From: Coptis chinensis
Taxonomy: Eukaryota; Streptophyta; Magnoliopsida; Ranunculales; Ranunculaceae
DNA length: 64,000 nt
Reading direction: 5' to 3'
Assembly (NCBI GenBank): GCA_015680905.1
Contig: CM027381.1
Span: 62,481,001-62,545,000, forward strand
The notes beneath the pieces are model-generated. The model was not told the origin of the DNA and searched no databases. It saw only the letters and a list, made by a program, of their open reading frames with translations. Position numbers and translations under genes: made by a program. Position 1 is the stretch's first letter; each line of letters starts with the position of its first letter. Positions 48,079 through 58,170 of this stretch are shown piece after piece.

Positions 48079-48250
48079 AGATTCCATTAACTACTATTTG
48101 TCACTTTCAAAGACGCCCCCAGTGTCTTTTTGTTTCTCCTTCATCATTCCTTTTACTGTAACAAAATTGCATTTATCTTGTTTGGATTGATCTCTCTTTA
48201 TCTCGTGTAAACCATATGCGGTTGGAAATCAAATAACTTGGTAGAAAGTA

Positions 48251-48383
48251 CTTAGTACTGCTCTCATTCTGCTCTCATCACTGTTTGTGGTCTGGCTTTT
48301 ACTCAAACTCGGTTTGAAGTCTACCTTGGAGAAAGAGAAAAGCAAACCATGACTCACACACACGTACTAAAATTTCTAATAAG
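48251..48383. other. Short flank between Gypsy remnant and LINE
   Basis: No feature recognised; probably more of the Gypsy element or the older insertion site. Confidence 0.3.
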
Positions 48384-48400
48384 TATAGTTTCATTCACAT
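48384..48400. repeat. LINE target-site duplication, left copy (17 bp)
   Basis: TATAGTTTCATTCACAT occurs here and, identically, at 54,565-54,581. Confidence 0.92.
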
Positions 48401-48470
48401 TTTTTTTTATCAGCAAGCGAGGTTGTTTTAGAGGTCCCCTACCCCTTTTCATAAATTTGAAATAGCTTCA

Positions 48471-51400
48471 TTACATTCTGATATAGTCTTTCCCACTAGC
48501 ATCCTCAAATATAATTTTTTTCATGTCTTCTGAGAATGAGCTAGGGATGACTTCTATAAATCCTACACTAGGCACATTACTAGCTAATGCATCTGCTAGT
48601 CTATTACATTCTCTATATACATGCCTAATGTTAAAAAATTCAAAATGTGCTATCATATTACATATATCTTTCATCATATTCCTTGCTTGCCACGGATACT
48701 AGTTTCTTTTTTTTACAAAAGAGACCACATTAGCCGAATTAGTCTGTGCTTCCAGTTGTGTTATGCTTCTCTGCTGTGCTAACTTCATTCCTTGCCATAT
48801 CCCCTGTAGCTCAATAAACGCAATACTGATGTGTTGTGCTTTTCCCTTTGCTGCCACTATTACTTGCCCTTCACTTGTTCTTATCAACGCAGCCCAACCC
48901 CTTTAGTGCCACCAGGTGTACCATCTCGAATTTAGGATGCTAATACCGGTCCAAATTTTTCCCACTTTACGATGAATAGTCTTGGGTACAATTGGTTCCA
49001 CAAACATATTCCACAAGCCCATATATCGTTCTCTTTCCTGTCCGATCTCCATCTTCTTTGTAACTGAGCTCAGTTTAGTCTTTGCATCATTGATAATCTT
49101 ATTCGCCACCTGCTGAGCCAGCTTGTGTTCATTCTCGAAAATCCTCTTATTTCGTTCCTGCCAAACTCCATAGAAAAAAGCATTCGTTACCATTTTTAGA
49201 GTGTCTTGCTTCAATCCTGTTCCTCTGCAAGTTTCTAGTATCCAGTCCAGTTCTTCTTCCCAACTGCCCAACTGTGCTCTAGTATACCCAGCTCTTCTCA
49301 ACACCTCTGTCCAAGTGTATTGAGCAAAGACACATTTAAAGAAAATGTGTCTTTCGGTTTCCTCCTCGTGCCAGCACATTACACACGTAGTCGAGTCCAC
49401 CACTCTCTGTTTTTTCAACTTTACTAGCGTCTTTAAGCCATCTTTCAGCAGCATCTAAGTGATGAATGAGTGTCGTGGTATTTTATGTTTAAACCATACC
49501 AGATGGCTCCAAGTTACCTTGAGTTCTTTCTCCCTGATGCCATGATAAGTTTCTTTTAGTTTAAAGCTTCCATCTACAGTGACCGACCAGATGGCTTGAT
49601 CTGCTCCTCCATGTATACTCACCGTGTCCTCCATTTCCTGAATGATATCGGGCATGTGCATTCTTAATGTTTGCAAAATCTGCCATTCTCCATTTGCCAT
49701 CAGTTTTTCAAGCTTTGCATTCTTGTTCGCGACTGAGTTATAAGCAAAGGCTTGTGAGTAGTATGATTTCAGTACGCCTGCTGGATGCCATGGATTTGTC
49801 CACAGATTAATGCTTTTCCCATCTCCGACTTGATATCTTGCTATATATTCTGCATCCTTTCTTCCCTTCATAATCTGCCTCCAGCTGTAAGAACAATCAT
49901 TCGGAGTTTTCATTTCCCAGAAGTTCTTATTCTTGATAATGTGTTTTCTCACCCACCCAACCTATAGTGTCTCCTTGTTGCTAATAATGTTCCAAATGTG
50001 TTTCAGATTCGCAGCCTTGTTTATTGTTTCCACGTCTCTTATAGTCAGTCCTCCTTCTTCATAAGGGTAACATAAAGACCTCCACCCAATTAGAGCATGT
50101 GATGTCATACAATCTGGTCCTGTCCATAGGAAGTTTTGAATATCCTTTGAACCTCTTCAATAATACTTTGTGGGAGCACGAATGAAGAAATCCAATATAT
50201 ACTCATATTGTTCAGTACAGCTTTGATGAGTTGTAGACGTCCTGCATATGATAAGCTTTTGCCTTTCCAACTTTGAATTCTTTTCTCCACCTTGTCTACC
50301 AGCGGCAAACAGTTTGCATATGATAGCCTTGTAGTGATCAATGGCAGCCCCAGATATTTGACAGGTAGTTCCCCTCTTGAGAATTGAATAATATCCTTGA
50401 TTCTTGTACTTAACTCAACATCCATTCCAGCAAAAAATATCTGGCTTTTCTGTATATTCACTTCCAGCCCAGAATAGTTCTTGAAGCTCCTCAGGTTATC
50501 CTTGAGACTTTGTGATGTCTTTACATCTCCATGCATGAACGCCATAAGGTCATCTGCAAATGACAAGTGAGTAATGATAGATTCATTGCATTTATGGTGT
50601 AGTGTGTATGTACCATCCCTTACAGACTGCATCATCAAATCTGAAAATAACTCCATCACCAGCACGAATAGATAAGGTGAAATGGGATCACCTTGTCTAA
50701 TGCCTCACTTGCTTCTGAAATATCCATATGGCGTACCATTCACCATTATAGCAAATGTTGGTGTCCTTATGCATTCTGATATCCACCCCAGAAACCTCTC
50801 TGGCAGCCCTATTCATCTCAGTGAGTATTCAACTGCCTCCCACCTAACTGAGTCATAGGCCTTCTTAAGATCCACCTTTGCAGCACATCTCGGTGGTTTA
50901 GTGTTTCTATGATAATTGTGTACCAGTTCATGAGACAAGAGGATGTTGTCTTGAATACTTCTTCCCGGAATGAATGCTGATTGGTTCTGAGCCACCACTT
51001 CCTTCATGAATCCTCGCATTCTCCTTGTCATGACCTTAGAAATGCATTTATACAGTACGTTACAGCAGGCTATGGGTCTGTAGTCTCTTAATGACAGTGG
51101 GGTTGGCGTCTTAGGCACCAGAGTGATGCAAGTAGCATTAACCTCTCTTAGCATTCTAGAAGATCTGAAGAAGTTTTGCACTGCCCTCACAAAATCGTTA
51201 CCAGTTATTCTCCATGTCGCTTTGAAGAACAGAGATGAAAAGCCATCATTACCTGGAGCCTTGTCTATATCTACATCTGCCAAAGCTTCTATGATTTCAT
51301 CTCTTGACACTTGTGCTTCAAGTCTCATCTTTGTTTCATCACTAAGAATCTGTCTCGGTCTAATGTTCTCAAACTGTGTGAAGTCCAGTTCCTCGACATT

Positions 51401-52637
51401 CGCTGGTGCATATAATTGTTTGTAGAAGTTTACACATTCTTCCCCAATACAATCCATATCCTCAACAATCTGCCCATGTTCATCAAGTATGCAGGTTATT
51501 TTATTTCTTGCTCTCCTTGCCTTTACAGAATCGAAGAAGTATTTAGTGTTGTCATCCCCAAGACATATAACCTGATCCCTTGATTTCTGCTTGTAGACAT
51601 CCTCCTCACTCTTGGCTGCTTTAACATATTCCCCTGCTATTTTCCTTTCAGCTGCCATCAGTTCTGTACTCATCGGATCTGCCTGCATTTTAACTTGTAT
51701 TTCCTCCATCTCGACCTTAGTCTCTTGTGCCCTTGTTCTAACATTCCCAATATTATTTCTATTCCACTCTATCAATTCGTGTTTCACCATTTTTAATTTC
51801 TTCATGAATGTGAACATTGGGTTTCCTACCACTTCTCTATCCCATGCCTCTTGTACTACACCCATGAAACCCTCCTCCTTTACCCAGAAGTTGAAGAATC
51901 GAAATGACTTCTTGCTTTGTGTCTTCTGGTTTATCATGTATGTGATCATTGGTGAATGGTCAGAAGTAGTGCCTGGTGTAAGAAACTCTGTTTCAACCTC
52001 TGCATATTCATTCATCCATCTCTGCATTAACCATCACTCTATCTAGTTTTCTCCATCTCCTCGTTTTCTGTTTATTGTTCCATGTGAGAAAGCTACCCTT
52101 ATACTTCATGTCCACTAATCCCGCCATTGTGACACAATCCTGTAAGTCTGCAAAGTGGTGCGGTCTAGTTGGAGTGCCTCCCACTCTTTCCTGTGAATTT
52201 AATATAGAGTTAAAGTCACCCATAATAATCCAAGGGATCGTAACTCTGAATGCCATCTCCACCAGCTTGTCCCACAAATCCCTTCTTTGCCGCACATCAG
52301 TACTTGCATATACCATAGTCACTAGGAATTTATCTCCATTATTCAATGTTGCCTCAGTTGTTATCTGTTGCATTTCTCTTTCTCTGATGATCATATTACA
52401 CTCACTCGGTTCCCAGCACAGCCATATCTTTCCCAAGTCGCTTGATGCATAATTGTGCTCTACGAGCCACCCTGGACAACATTTATTCATTACCCCATTC
52501 AAATTCTTCTCTTGAACTTTCGTTTCTACTATCCCCATTACTGCCAGTTTATACTTCTTTATTAGATTTCTAACTTCTACTTGCTTAAACCCTCTATTTA
52601 TTTCCCTCATATTCCAGCATCCAAGATTTATCATCAT
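48471..52637 (-). pseudogene. LINE ORF2 (endonuclease, RT, RNase H), inactivated
   Basis: The AP-endonuclease region opens with INLGCWNMREINRG and has VETKVQEKN, WIIMGDFNSILNSQERVGG and TSDHSPMITY. RT has LVPKTPTPLSLRDYRPI, NQSAFIPGRSIQDNIL, GIRQGDPISPY and the catalytic HLSFADDLMAF. Then come a zf-RVT segment (CVMCWHEEETERHIFFKC) and RNase H (HVYRECNRLADALA). Lesions: frameshifts at about 52,010-52,030 and 50,120-50,150; in-frame stops at about 50,813, 50,708, 49,966, 49,455, 48,903 and 48,699. The TGA near 50,708 replaces the Arg expected before GIRQGDP, consistent with C-to-T decay. Confidence 0.9.
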
Positions 52638-54448
52638 TAAAGGTTAAAAGAGTTTCCTTCCCGCAGGTGACTAAATCTGTTTTGTGTCACCCCCTTGCTA
52701 TTATTGCTATGGCTTGAACTTCCACTAGTTGAGAATCTTCCTGGCTTTATTGGAATGCTCTTCTTCCCTCCTATGGTTTCTCCTTTTGTATTGCTATGAG
52801 TCTGTGCGTCTCCTTTCTCATTAGTTTTCTGCTGTGTTTCTGTATCCTTTTTCTGTTGTGTTTCTGTATCATTGATCCCAGAATCCACTTTTTCTTTTCC
52901 CTTTTGTTTCGTTACCTCATATGTATCTGTTACTTTCTCATATCCTTGCTTATCTGTTTGCATAATTGCTCGAGCTCGATGCTTTTTTCCCGGTGATTCC
53001 CATTCTGTTTCTTTGTCAATAACTTGGACTTCTTGAACATCAGCCTCATTCTCACTTGTTTTCGCTGATTTCATCTCCACTCTTGTGTCCTTTTTTAACC
53101 ATACTGCATTTCTAGGATCTTTCACGATCTTAGAGTTTTTTGGGCATCTAGAGTCATTGTGTCCAAAGACATCACACTGTGAGCATCTAGCTGGCTTCCA
53201 GTTATACTCAAATTCTATTCCCAGTCTTCTTCTGTCATCAATCACAATAGGTACTCCCTCTGGGTACTTGCATTTCGTATCTATTTCCACACACACTTTG
53301 GCATATGTAGTTCTTGCTTTTTGCTCAGTTAGCCTATCCACGAAAATAGGATTCCCAATTGCGCTCGCAACTTGACTGAATCCCTCTTTGTTCCACATCT
53401 CCATAGGTAGCCTCTTGACAACTACCCAAATTGGGATTGTTTTTAGCTCATATGCTTCTGTCTCCACAAACAGCTTCCACGGCCTAATCACAAATAATTG
53501 GCTCGCTATGTGAAAGCATCCCATATCCAGGACTGCTTGTCTATCCTCTTCCTTCTCAAACCTAAATGTGAACATTTTATCACCATGAGTGCTCATGGTG
53601 AAGTTCTTGATGTTCCATGTTCTTGAAACAGTCTCTTTCACAAATGTGTACCCTAACCTCCTTCCCACAAAATGCCCAACCACCAAGTCTTCAAACTTCT
53701 TATTCAAACTTGCAAAATGTGAGCTCTTAACATGAATTATCGGTTTCCCATCTGCCATAGTTGGGGGGATAAAAGAAAGTGTCTCCTTCCCTACTGACTT
53801 TCTTCCCAACATCTCAGCCCATGTTCCATTGTGATTTACTGTGCTACCATTTATCCCCATTGCTTTCTTTTCAGTTTTATTCATGTTCATCCCAACATAT
53901 TGTTCATTCTGTACTTCCAGCTGTTCTCCCGACTTCTTCGGATCTGTATCATCTTCCACCAAAATTTTCGAGTTCGTATCATTCAGATCCAATTTTTTCG
54001 GCCTCACTATTTTGGGTATATCATCACTGACTTCGCTAATCACTTGCCTGACTATACACCCTCCATCATCTCCTACTTCAGTAATACTTTTGCCCCCATT
54101 TGTTAATCCTTCCGATTTTTGTGGATCTTGGATTCCTTTTGGTTCTTCTTCGTTTTCGGAGTGTTCTGCCTCTTGGATATCTCCAGCAGCTTTCAACAGT
54201 GCTTGGGCCTCTATTATAAGATCTGCTTTTGTTTTACTAGAGGTAACGCCCTTGGGTAATTCCTGTTGCTTCAGTTCACCACCAAAATCCTTTGACAGCT
54301 TCTTTTTGTATCTCTCAATCGATCCCTCTCCAAACTTTGACTTAAACTGTGTTTCAAAACATTCAACCTCTGAATCTGACTCTCCTGATGATCCTATATC
54401 ACTATTCCCAATTGGTGTGCTGGGTTTGGCTCTCGAATTCTCATTCAA
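52637..54448 (-). CDS. LINE ORF1 (gag-like, DUF4283 and zinc knuckle), 603 aa
   Basis: Uninterrupted from ATG at 54,448 to TAA at 52,639-52,637. Residues 1-250 are acidic and low-complexity (SDIGSSGESDSEVECFETQF). Around 260-420 is a DUF4283-type domain (FEDLVVGHFVGRRLGYTFVK, FTFRFEKEEDRQAVLDMG, LFVIRPWKLF, IPIWVVVKRLPMEMW). It is followed by a zinc knuckle CSQCDVFGHNDSRC (C-x2-C-x3-GH-x4-C) and a Lys/Gln-rich tail. Such proteins coat LINE RNA. Its last base is the first base of the ORF2 ATG (TAATG). Confidence 0.92.
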   Translation of the reverse strand: MNENSRAKPSTPIGNSDIGSSGESDSEVECFETQFKSKFGEGSIERYKKKLSKDFGGELKQQELPKGVTSSKTKADLIIEAQALLKAAGDIQEAEHSENEEEPKGIQDPQKSEGLTNGGKSITEVGDDGGCIVRQVISEVSDDIPKIVRPKKLDLNDTNSKILVEDDTDPKKSGEQLEVQNEQYVGMNMNKTEKKAMGINGSTVNHNGTWAEMLGRKSVGKETLSFIPPTMADGKPIIHVKSSHFASLNKKFEDLVVGHFVGRRLGYTFVKETVSRTWNIKNFTMSTHGDKMFTFRFEKEEDRQAVLDMGCFHIASQLFVIRPWKLFVETEAYELKTIPIWVVVKRLPMEMWNKEGFSQVASAIGNPIFVDRLTEQKARTTYAKVCVEIDTKCKYPEGVPIVIDDRRRLGIEFEYNWKPARCSQCDVFGHNDSRCPKNSKIVKDPRNAVWLKKDTRVEMKSAKTSENEADVQEVQVIDKETEWESPGKKHRARAIMQTDKQGYEKVTDTYEVTKQKGKEKVDSGINDTETQQKKDTETQQKTNEKGDAQTHSNTKGETIGGKKSIPIKPGRFSTSGSSSHSNNSKGVTQNRFSHLREGNSFNL

Positions 54449-54564
54449 ACCTTGTGTTTTTTTTATGTTTTTCCATAACTTAGTGTAAAGTTACGAAAAT
54501 ACCCCTAAAAATAAAATCTCCCTCAAATTGCCACCATTAACACTGCCAAATACACAGAATCATT

Positions 54565-54581
54565 TATAGTTTCATTCACAT
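54565..54581. repeat. LINE target-site duplication, right copy
   Basis: Identical to 48,384-48,400. Confidence 0.92.
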
Positions 54582-54734
54582 GCCTGGAGAGTAAGTTGCT
54601 TCTTGAAAACATGTGAAGATGAAAAAGTGAACCCTTGTCGATTACTTTTACGCTTTTATATAAAAGTATTATATGGTATGATTTCTTTTGATGTCTCAAG
54701 CTAAAGAATTTCTTGTTTTCATTCGTTTCTACAG

Positions 54735-55038
54735 AAACTGGGAGCTCACTGCACCTTGGAGTGGAGGGCAAGTGAAAGTACCGACTAAATTCATTGTCGG
54801 ACATCTTGATATGGTTTACACGACCACAGGAAGGAAAGAATACATACACAGTGATTTCTTTAAGCAAGACGTTCCATTCCTGCAGGAAGTGGTAGTAATG
54901 GAAGGCGTTGCACATTTTATCAACCAGGAAAAGGCCAATGAAGTCAACAAGCACATGTATAATTTCATCATTCATCAAGAAGTTTTAAACTGCCTTGTCC
55001 GTTTACTAGATAGGTCCTGCTATAATCCCCTCCAATAA
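54735..55038 (+). pseudogene. Orphan last exon of a soluble epoxide hydrolase
   Basis: After a TTTCTACAG acceptor, the frame reads NWELTAPWSGGQVKVPTKFI, VGHLDMVYTTTGRKEYIHSD and VVVMEGVAHFINQEKANEVN. This is the C-terminal part of plant alpha/beta-hydrolase-fold epoxide hydrolases: GHLD with the charge-relay Asp region, and GVAHF with the catalytic His. The family normally ends soon after YDFI. Here the frame runs on for about 20 unrelated residues to TAA at 55,036-55,038, so the native stop is lost. No upstream exons with the nucleophile Asp or lid tyrosines are found before the LINE or beyond it. Confidence 0.75.
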
Positions 55039-55076
55039 TAGCATACCCTGTTACTGGGTTATATACACTTTTTGAG

Positions 55077-55824
55077 GCCACTTTCTAGCTTTACCACCCC
55101 ACCTCCAAGACAACGACACATCCTAGTCAACTGAGTTTGACCGTGATGTTTTAGGTCAGGACAAATAAAAAGACTCTAATGCTTTTTTCTAGGTGTAATT
55201 ACATAAATATCCCGTGACTTTGACAAAAACAAAATTGGAATTCAAACCATCTAAGACACGTGTCATGATGTTGTGAACTCTATCCAACGGGTGACGGCTA
55301 CCACCAATCTTTATCAAATGACATCCACACCCTTAACATTATGAAATTACATAATTACTCTCATTGTAGCATCATCTTCTCCAAGCCATACATCACTACC
55401 ACCACCACAACTCCACCACCACCAACTTAAAAGACACAAAAACACCTAGCAAACCCCAATTAAGCCTCAATTTAGCTAAACCCAAATTTTTTTAACCTCA
55501 ATTTAGTTTAAACACCAACCAAGGGGTATTCTCCTTTACCAAATTCGTCATTTGGAAGCCAAATTGGAAGGTGGAAATGTTTGAAATTTGTCCAATACAA
55601 CATGTGAAAAGCTAATGGTATTCTCCTACCTTGTACAAATCAATAAGTTGTAGTTTAATGTTTTGTGGGGTAAGTCTAATTAAAAACTTCTGTTTTTCAG
55701 TTGATCTTTTATACCTAGAAAAGGGCATTAGAGTCTTTTCATTTGTCTTAACCAAAAATATCACGGTCAAACTTAGTTGACTAGGATGTGCCATGGTCTT
55801 TGGGGGTAAAGCTAGAAAACGGCC
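55077..55824. mobile_element. TIR element with inverted repeats of about 125 bp
   Basis: GGCCACTTTCTAGCTTTACC at 55,077 is mirrored by GGTAAAGCTAGAAAACGGCC ending at 55,824. The match continues inward through CACATCCTAGTCAACT, GTTTGACCGTGAT and AAAAGACTCTAATGC for about 125 bp. The interior of about 500 bp has no frame. A target duplication is not obvious, so the superfamily is open (MULE-like MITE or fold-back). Confidence 0.8.
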
Positions 55825-56340
55825 ATTGTTTTTAAGTTGTTCAAGTCTATGTATTAGAATTTCACCTTTAGTTGTGCTTAGTTTATAATAAGTTGATAAC
55901 CCTATCGTTTTTTTTTTTTGGGTAATGATTTGCTAATGAATCAACCAATGCTCCTCAACACTCAAGCTGTCAAGGAACATACATATAGCATCTGAGTTTG
56001 CTCCTATCCCCGTCGAATCTTGGACATGGTGCTCTAAGCAATTATTCTTACACCAGCAGCCTTTTTGTGTGTGTGTAATCCATCATGATCTCTTGGAAAT
56101 GAAATAAAAAATTATTTCTTGTATCATATCATATAAAACACCTTGGCCAAGAATAGCATCACTAATCCTTAATTAAAAACTAGAGATCAAAGATCAAAGA
56201 ATCTCATAAGAAAAAACATCCCCAAGGTGATTATTCCTTGGACCGACTCCGTGGCATGTAATTCAGTGCAAATCAACATCATTTAGTTACAAGGTCAGAT
56301 TGAGGGAGCCAGTGCTCGCACAATCTATCTATATATATAT
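55825..56340. other. Gene-poor stretch
   Basis: AT-rich, no gene recognised; a short TA repeat at 56,328-56,341 precedes the repeated transposon end. Confidence 0.4.
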
Positions 56341-56485
56341 ATAAAAGCTCCCGCATATTCTCTCTCCTCACCATATCGCTCTATTTTCCAACCCAAGCAA
56401 TATCAGTGGTTCCTAAAAAAATGGTGACCCTAATAATTAGAAACACCTCCCTGTATTTGCTTAATTCTCCTTAATTTATTCTTAA
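56341..56485 (+). mobile_element. Terminal part of a dispersed transposon (copy 2)
   Basis: Begins at the TA repeat with AAAGCTCCCGCATATTCTCT and CTCCTCACCATATCGCTCTA, matching copy 1 (19,500-19,652, opposite strand) over about 140 bp to CACCTCCCTGTATTTG. Beyond that the two diverge. Confidence 0.55.
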
Positions 56486-56615
56486 TTTTCTATGGCCTCC
56501 TCAAAATAAAAAGAAATATATTCTACTGAAAACCTATTACCCTAACAAAAAAAAACCCATGAGTAAAAAGAAAAAAAAAACCCCCACGAGTAAGAAACCA
56601 AAACAAGGAGTGGCT

Positions 56616-57425
56616 CTCAAGGACAAAACTGCCAAAAAAGTAACTCTCAAGAACACCTTTTTTTTTCCGTAACTCACAAGGATCGGGTAGATGAAAGGTC
56701 AAGTATACCCTTGACGTGAAATAAAAAACGGATCGGGTAGATGAAATGTCAAGTATACCCCTAACACGAAATAATTAATGGCCCGGCGGCCAAAAGAAAC
56801 GACCCGGCGTATTTAGTATGAACAATCATTGTTCATACCTTTAAGCATGTGTGAACACTCATTGTTCATACCCCTAATTACGAACATTAGCTATGAACAA
56901 TGAGTGTTCATACCTATTGGAGCTATGAACAATAATCCAATAGGTATGAACATTGATCCAGTTATGAACATGGATTGTTCATACCTATTTGGGACTATGA
57001 AAAATCACTGTTCATACATCAAACATGATCAATCATTGTTCATGACTACTTTTAATTTTTTTTTTCAATTGGTAGGTATGAATATTCAATGTTCATAGTC
57101 CTTGGGTATGAACATTGATTGGGTATGAACATTCAATGTTCATAGTCTTTTTGGTATAAACATTCAATGTTCATAGTCATTTAGGTATGAACATTCAATG
57201 TTCATACATCAATATATTGTATAAGGTACATTCACCTATTTGGATATGAACAATCATTGTTCATACACCAGCAGAAGGTATGAACACTCATTGTTAGTGT
57301 TCATAGTAAAATGACAGAAAGGGTAAAATTGGAAAATATTTATTTTAAATCCGGGTCATTTGTCCTTGAGGGTTATTTTCACGGAAGGGTATAACTGACA
57401 TTTAAAAAAATATTTTGTCCTTGAG
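56616..57425. mobile_element. Fold-back element filled with palindromes
   Basis: Outer arms CTCAAGGACAAAA (56,616-56,628) and TTTTGTCCTTGAG (57,413-57,425) are perfect inverted repeats, with a second weaker pair inside (CTCTCAAGAACA at about 56,644 and TGTCCTTGAGGG at 57,361). A 57-bp tandem duplication (GGATCGGGTAGATGAAA) lies at about 56,672-56,780. From 56,817 to 57,309 the DNA is an array of roughly fifteen units of the type GGTATGAACA...TGTTCATACC, each able to form a hairpin. No coding frame. Confidence 0.8.
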
Positions 57426-58170
57426 GTTCTTAATTTTGAAATAGTGGGCCCTGAGTTATTTTTCTCCTAAATTTGTCCAGTTACTCACAAAAAACAGTGT
57501 TTTCTAGACTTCCTTTTCCCCGATTTCTTGAAACCAAACAGTTATGTCCGTCAGCCGGCTGCTAACAAGTCTCCTCTCTTTCACCACCACTAAATCTCAT
57601 CCTCCAAAAAAAAAGGAAAGGTATCTCTTCCCATTCTCTTACTTTCTGAAAAGGTTCAAGTTTCCTAAAAACAGTGTTGAGCTTTATGGCTGAGAAGGTT
57701 AAAGATACTCCAAAGAATACAAGTGCTTGAAAAAACCATCCCCCAAAATTAATTTGGTAGTTTCTACCACACCATCATTTCTAGAAACAGCTTGCCTATA
57801 ATTTAACTATCCCTATATTGAGCGCTTAAGGTGTTCGATATATAATTCTTTCTTCTTACATTATGTTAGCCGAAGATAATTATTCAGGAAAATGATCATT
57901 GGAAGTCCATCAAATATGTGGCGCACTTTTCCTGAAGCCTGAGAACTTGAAAACTATGTCACTTATGAAATTTGTGCAAATGGCAAGCACACATCTCATT
58001 TTGTTTTTATGCACTCTAATTTGTGTGTTTTCAATTATCACTTGTAAGTACAATAAAGAAAATCACTTGTAAAATGTATGCCAATTGGGTAAATTGTCTG
58101 TTCGTGCCTACTTTCTGCTAGCGGACACTCTTGGCAGAAACTAATAGTTTCTTTTGTTCCTTTCCAACAG
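57426..58170. other. Gene-poor DNA upstream of CIP7-like fragment
   Basis: A short frame starting ATGGCTGAGAAG at about 57,686 ends after some 14 codons. Nothing else is recognised; earlier exons of the CIP7-like gene are not visible. Confidence 0.35.

Larger units (their letters stand above)
43990..48250 (-). mobile_element. Ty3/Gypsy retrotransposon of the Tat lineage, coding remnant
   Basis: On the minus strand, in order: a segment before RT (about 48,250-47,900), reverse transcriptase (47,825-47,124), two RNase H segments, and integrase (45,693 to about 44,000). The second RNase H just before integrase is a hallmark of the Tat lineage. Many stops and frameshifts separate the blocks, gag is absent, and neither LTR was identified. 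A hAT element sits within the integrase C-terminal region. Confidence 0.85.
48401..54564 (-). mobile_element. Full-length L1-type LINE with RNase H
   Basis: The element is on the minus strand: 5' end at 54,564, ORF1 (54,448-52,637), ORF2 (52,637-48,471), and an A8 tail preceded by GCTGAT, seen as T8 at 48,401-48,408. An exact 17-bp target duplication flanks it. The 5' leader is only about 115 bp. ORF2 domain order is endonuclease, reverse transcriptase, zinc-finger (zf-RVT) and RNase H, the layout of plant L1-clade LINEs. The insertion lies in the junk between the Gypsy remnant and an epoxide-hydrolase exon. Confidence 0.95.

Noticed and set aside
51612..52046. 144-codon plus-strand frame
   Set aside because: Antisense shadow of LINE ORF2.
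53841..54488. 215-codon plus-strand frame
   Set aside because: Antisense shadow of the intact LINE ORF1.
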